Below are positions 60,438-60,707 of a DNA stretch of 60,707 nt, one piece after another. Location of the stretch: assembly GCA_016839655.1 (NCBI GenBank), contig JAEOTW010000328.1:1-60707 (forward strand). The letters are read 5' to 3'. Under the pieces are notes generated by a model. It ran no database searches. It saw only the letters and a program-made list of their open reading frames with translations, and was not told the origin of the DNA. Positions within the stretch are counted from its first letter, which is position 1. The number at the start of each line of letters is the position of its first letter. This DNA comes from Promethearchaeota archaeon (GTDB lineage: Archaea; Asgardarchaeota; Lokiarchaeia; Sigynarchaeales; SOKP01). Made by a program: the position numbers and the translations under genes.

Positions 60438-60707
60438 TCATAAAGTTTTAACATTCACTTTCCAATTTGGATCTATACACTTAAAAGCCTCTTCTGTGAG
60501 TTTTCTAATATCATTATGACAAGAATCTAATAAGATACCTAAATGTTCAAGTGCTCTTTTATCCCCTATTTTCATAAGACTCTCAATTATAATAAATAAT
60601 CTTGTTTTATCTTGATCTTCTTCTAATTTTTCTAACTCTTCTTTTAAAAAATCAATAATTAGTATTGTAGCTTTAGGATCTCTAATTTCACCCATAGCTT
60701 CAATAAT
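60438..60707 (-). CDS. HEAT-repeat protein, C-terminal fragment (runs off the window)
   Basis: An open frame at the right edge encoding HEAT-like units: EAMGEIRDPKATILIIDFL and LMKIGDKRALEHLGILL. Such repeats scaffold protein-protein contacts. The frame continues past the end of the window without a stop, so the internal ATG at 60695 is not the start. Separated by 38 bases from the glutaredoxin gene on the same strand. Confidence 0.7.
   Translation of the reverse strand: MIEAMGEIRDPKATILIIDFLKEELEKLEEDQDKTRLFIIIESLMKIGDKRALEHLGILLDSCHNDIRKLTEEAFKCIDPNWKVNVKTL

Noticed and set aside
1..60707. tRNA, rRNA, CRISPR or transposon genes
   Set aside because: No GC-rich cloverleaf-like segments, spaced direct repeats, transposase motifs or terminal inverted repeats were seen when reading the gaps; a tRNA scan was not possible.

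Overview
The window is a strongly AT-rich, gene-dense stretch of an archaeal chromosome, most likely an Asgard (Lokiarchaeia-like) archaeon. The reasons are an E1-E2-RING-JAMM-ubiquitin locus, an Arf/Rag-type small GTPase, FtsZ, archaeal-type AlaRS and DtdA, CofG/CofH, and archaeal pterin genes for a methanopterin-type C1 carrier. I see no tRNA, rRNA, CRISPR array or insertion sequence.

Layout. 1-392: truncated glmS. 518-1927: mptG and mptD, pterin genes. 1915-7136: a minus-strand glycyl-radical-enzyme operon (enzyme, activase, two flavin-type split-barrel proteins). 7304-7834: reverse rubrerythrin. 8020-10678: DUF1464 ASKHA protein and the DHPS-related protein. 10841-12706: glutamate dehydrogenase fused to a CBS pair. 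12731-16787: cofH, cofG, a RibD-type reductase and an amidohydrolase (deazaflavin/F420 precursor supply). 16896-17855: mptA. 17884-24483: ubiquitin-like conjugation locus with a membrane RING protein, JAMM protease, E2, E1, two ubiquitin-like proteins, a winged-helix protein and a membrane-anchored ubiquitin-fold protein. 24684-30459: coiled-coil protein, nucleotidyltransferase, EndoQ-like PHP protein, zinc ribbon, FtsZ, PNPOx protein. 30488-44062: transporter, GNAT, small unknowns, AlaRS, CAAX-type protease, phosphoesterase, NUDIX, VOC protein, DtdA and membrane proteins. 44220-48303: three paralogous Lrp-like regulators interspersed with a methyltransferase, SfsA and a ferredoxin. 48489-52274: a signalling cassette (ArsR-type regulator, Rag/Arf-like GTPase, MASE3 histidine kinase, response regulator with a novel C-terminal domain). 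52452-55154: Hsp20, thioredoxin reductase and two tandem PDO-like proteins. 55306-60707: MOT1-type transporter, orphan histidine kinase, HdrB-like protein, FTR catalytic subunit, glutaredoxin, HEAT-repeat protein.

The three most interesting points are these. (a) Six genes have conserved N-termini that begin upstream of every ATG/GTG/TTG, or fit better there. At the expected place each has ATT or ATA, usually 6-7 nt after a GGTG-like ribosome-binding site. This suggests AUU/AUA initiation in this lineage. (b) The ubiquitin locus encodes a membrane-anchored ubiquitin-fold protein that aligns without gaps to the soluble modifiers but lacks the terminal glycine. It sits beside a membrane-embedded RING protein with a lysine-poor, arginine-rich linker. 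(c) A small GTPase is encoded inside a two-component system whose response regulator carries a C-terminal domain that may be longin-like.

All calls rest on reading translated sequence and family motifs. No database search or structure prediction was run.
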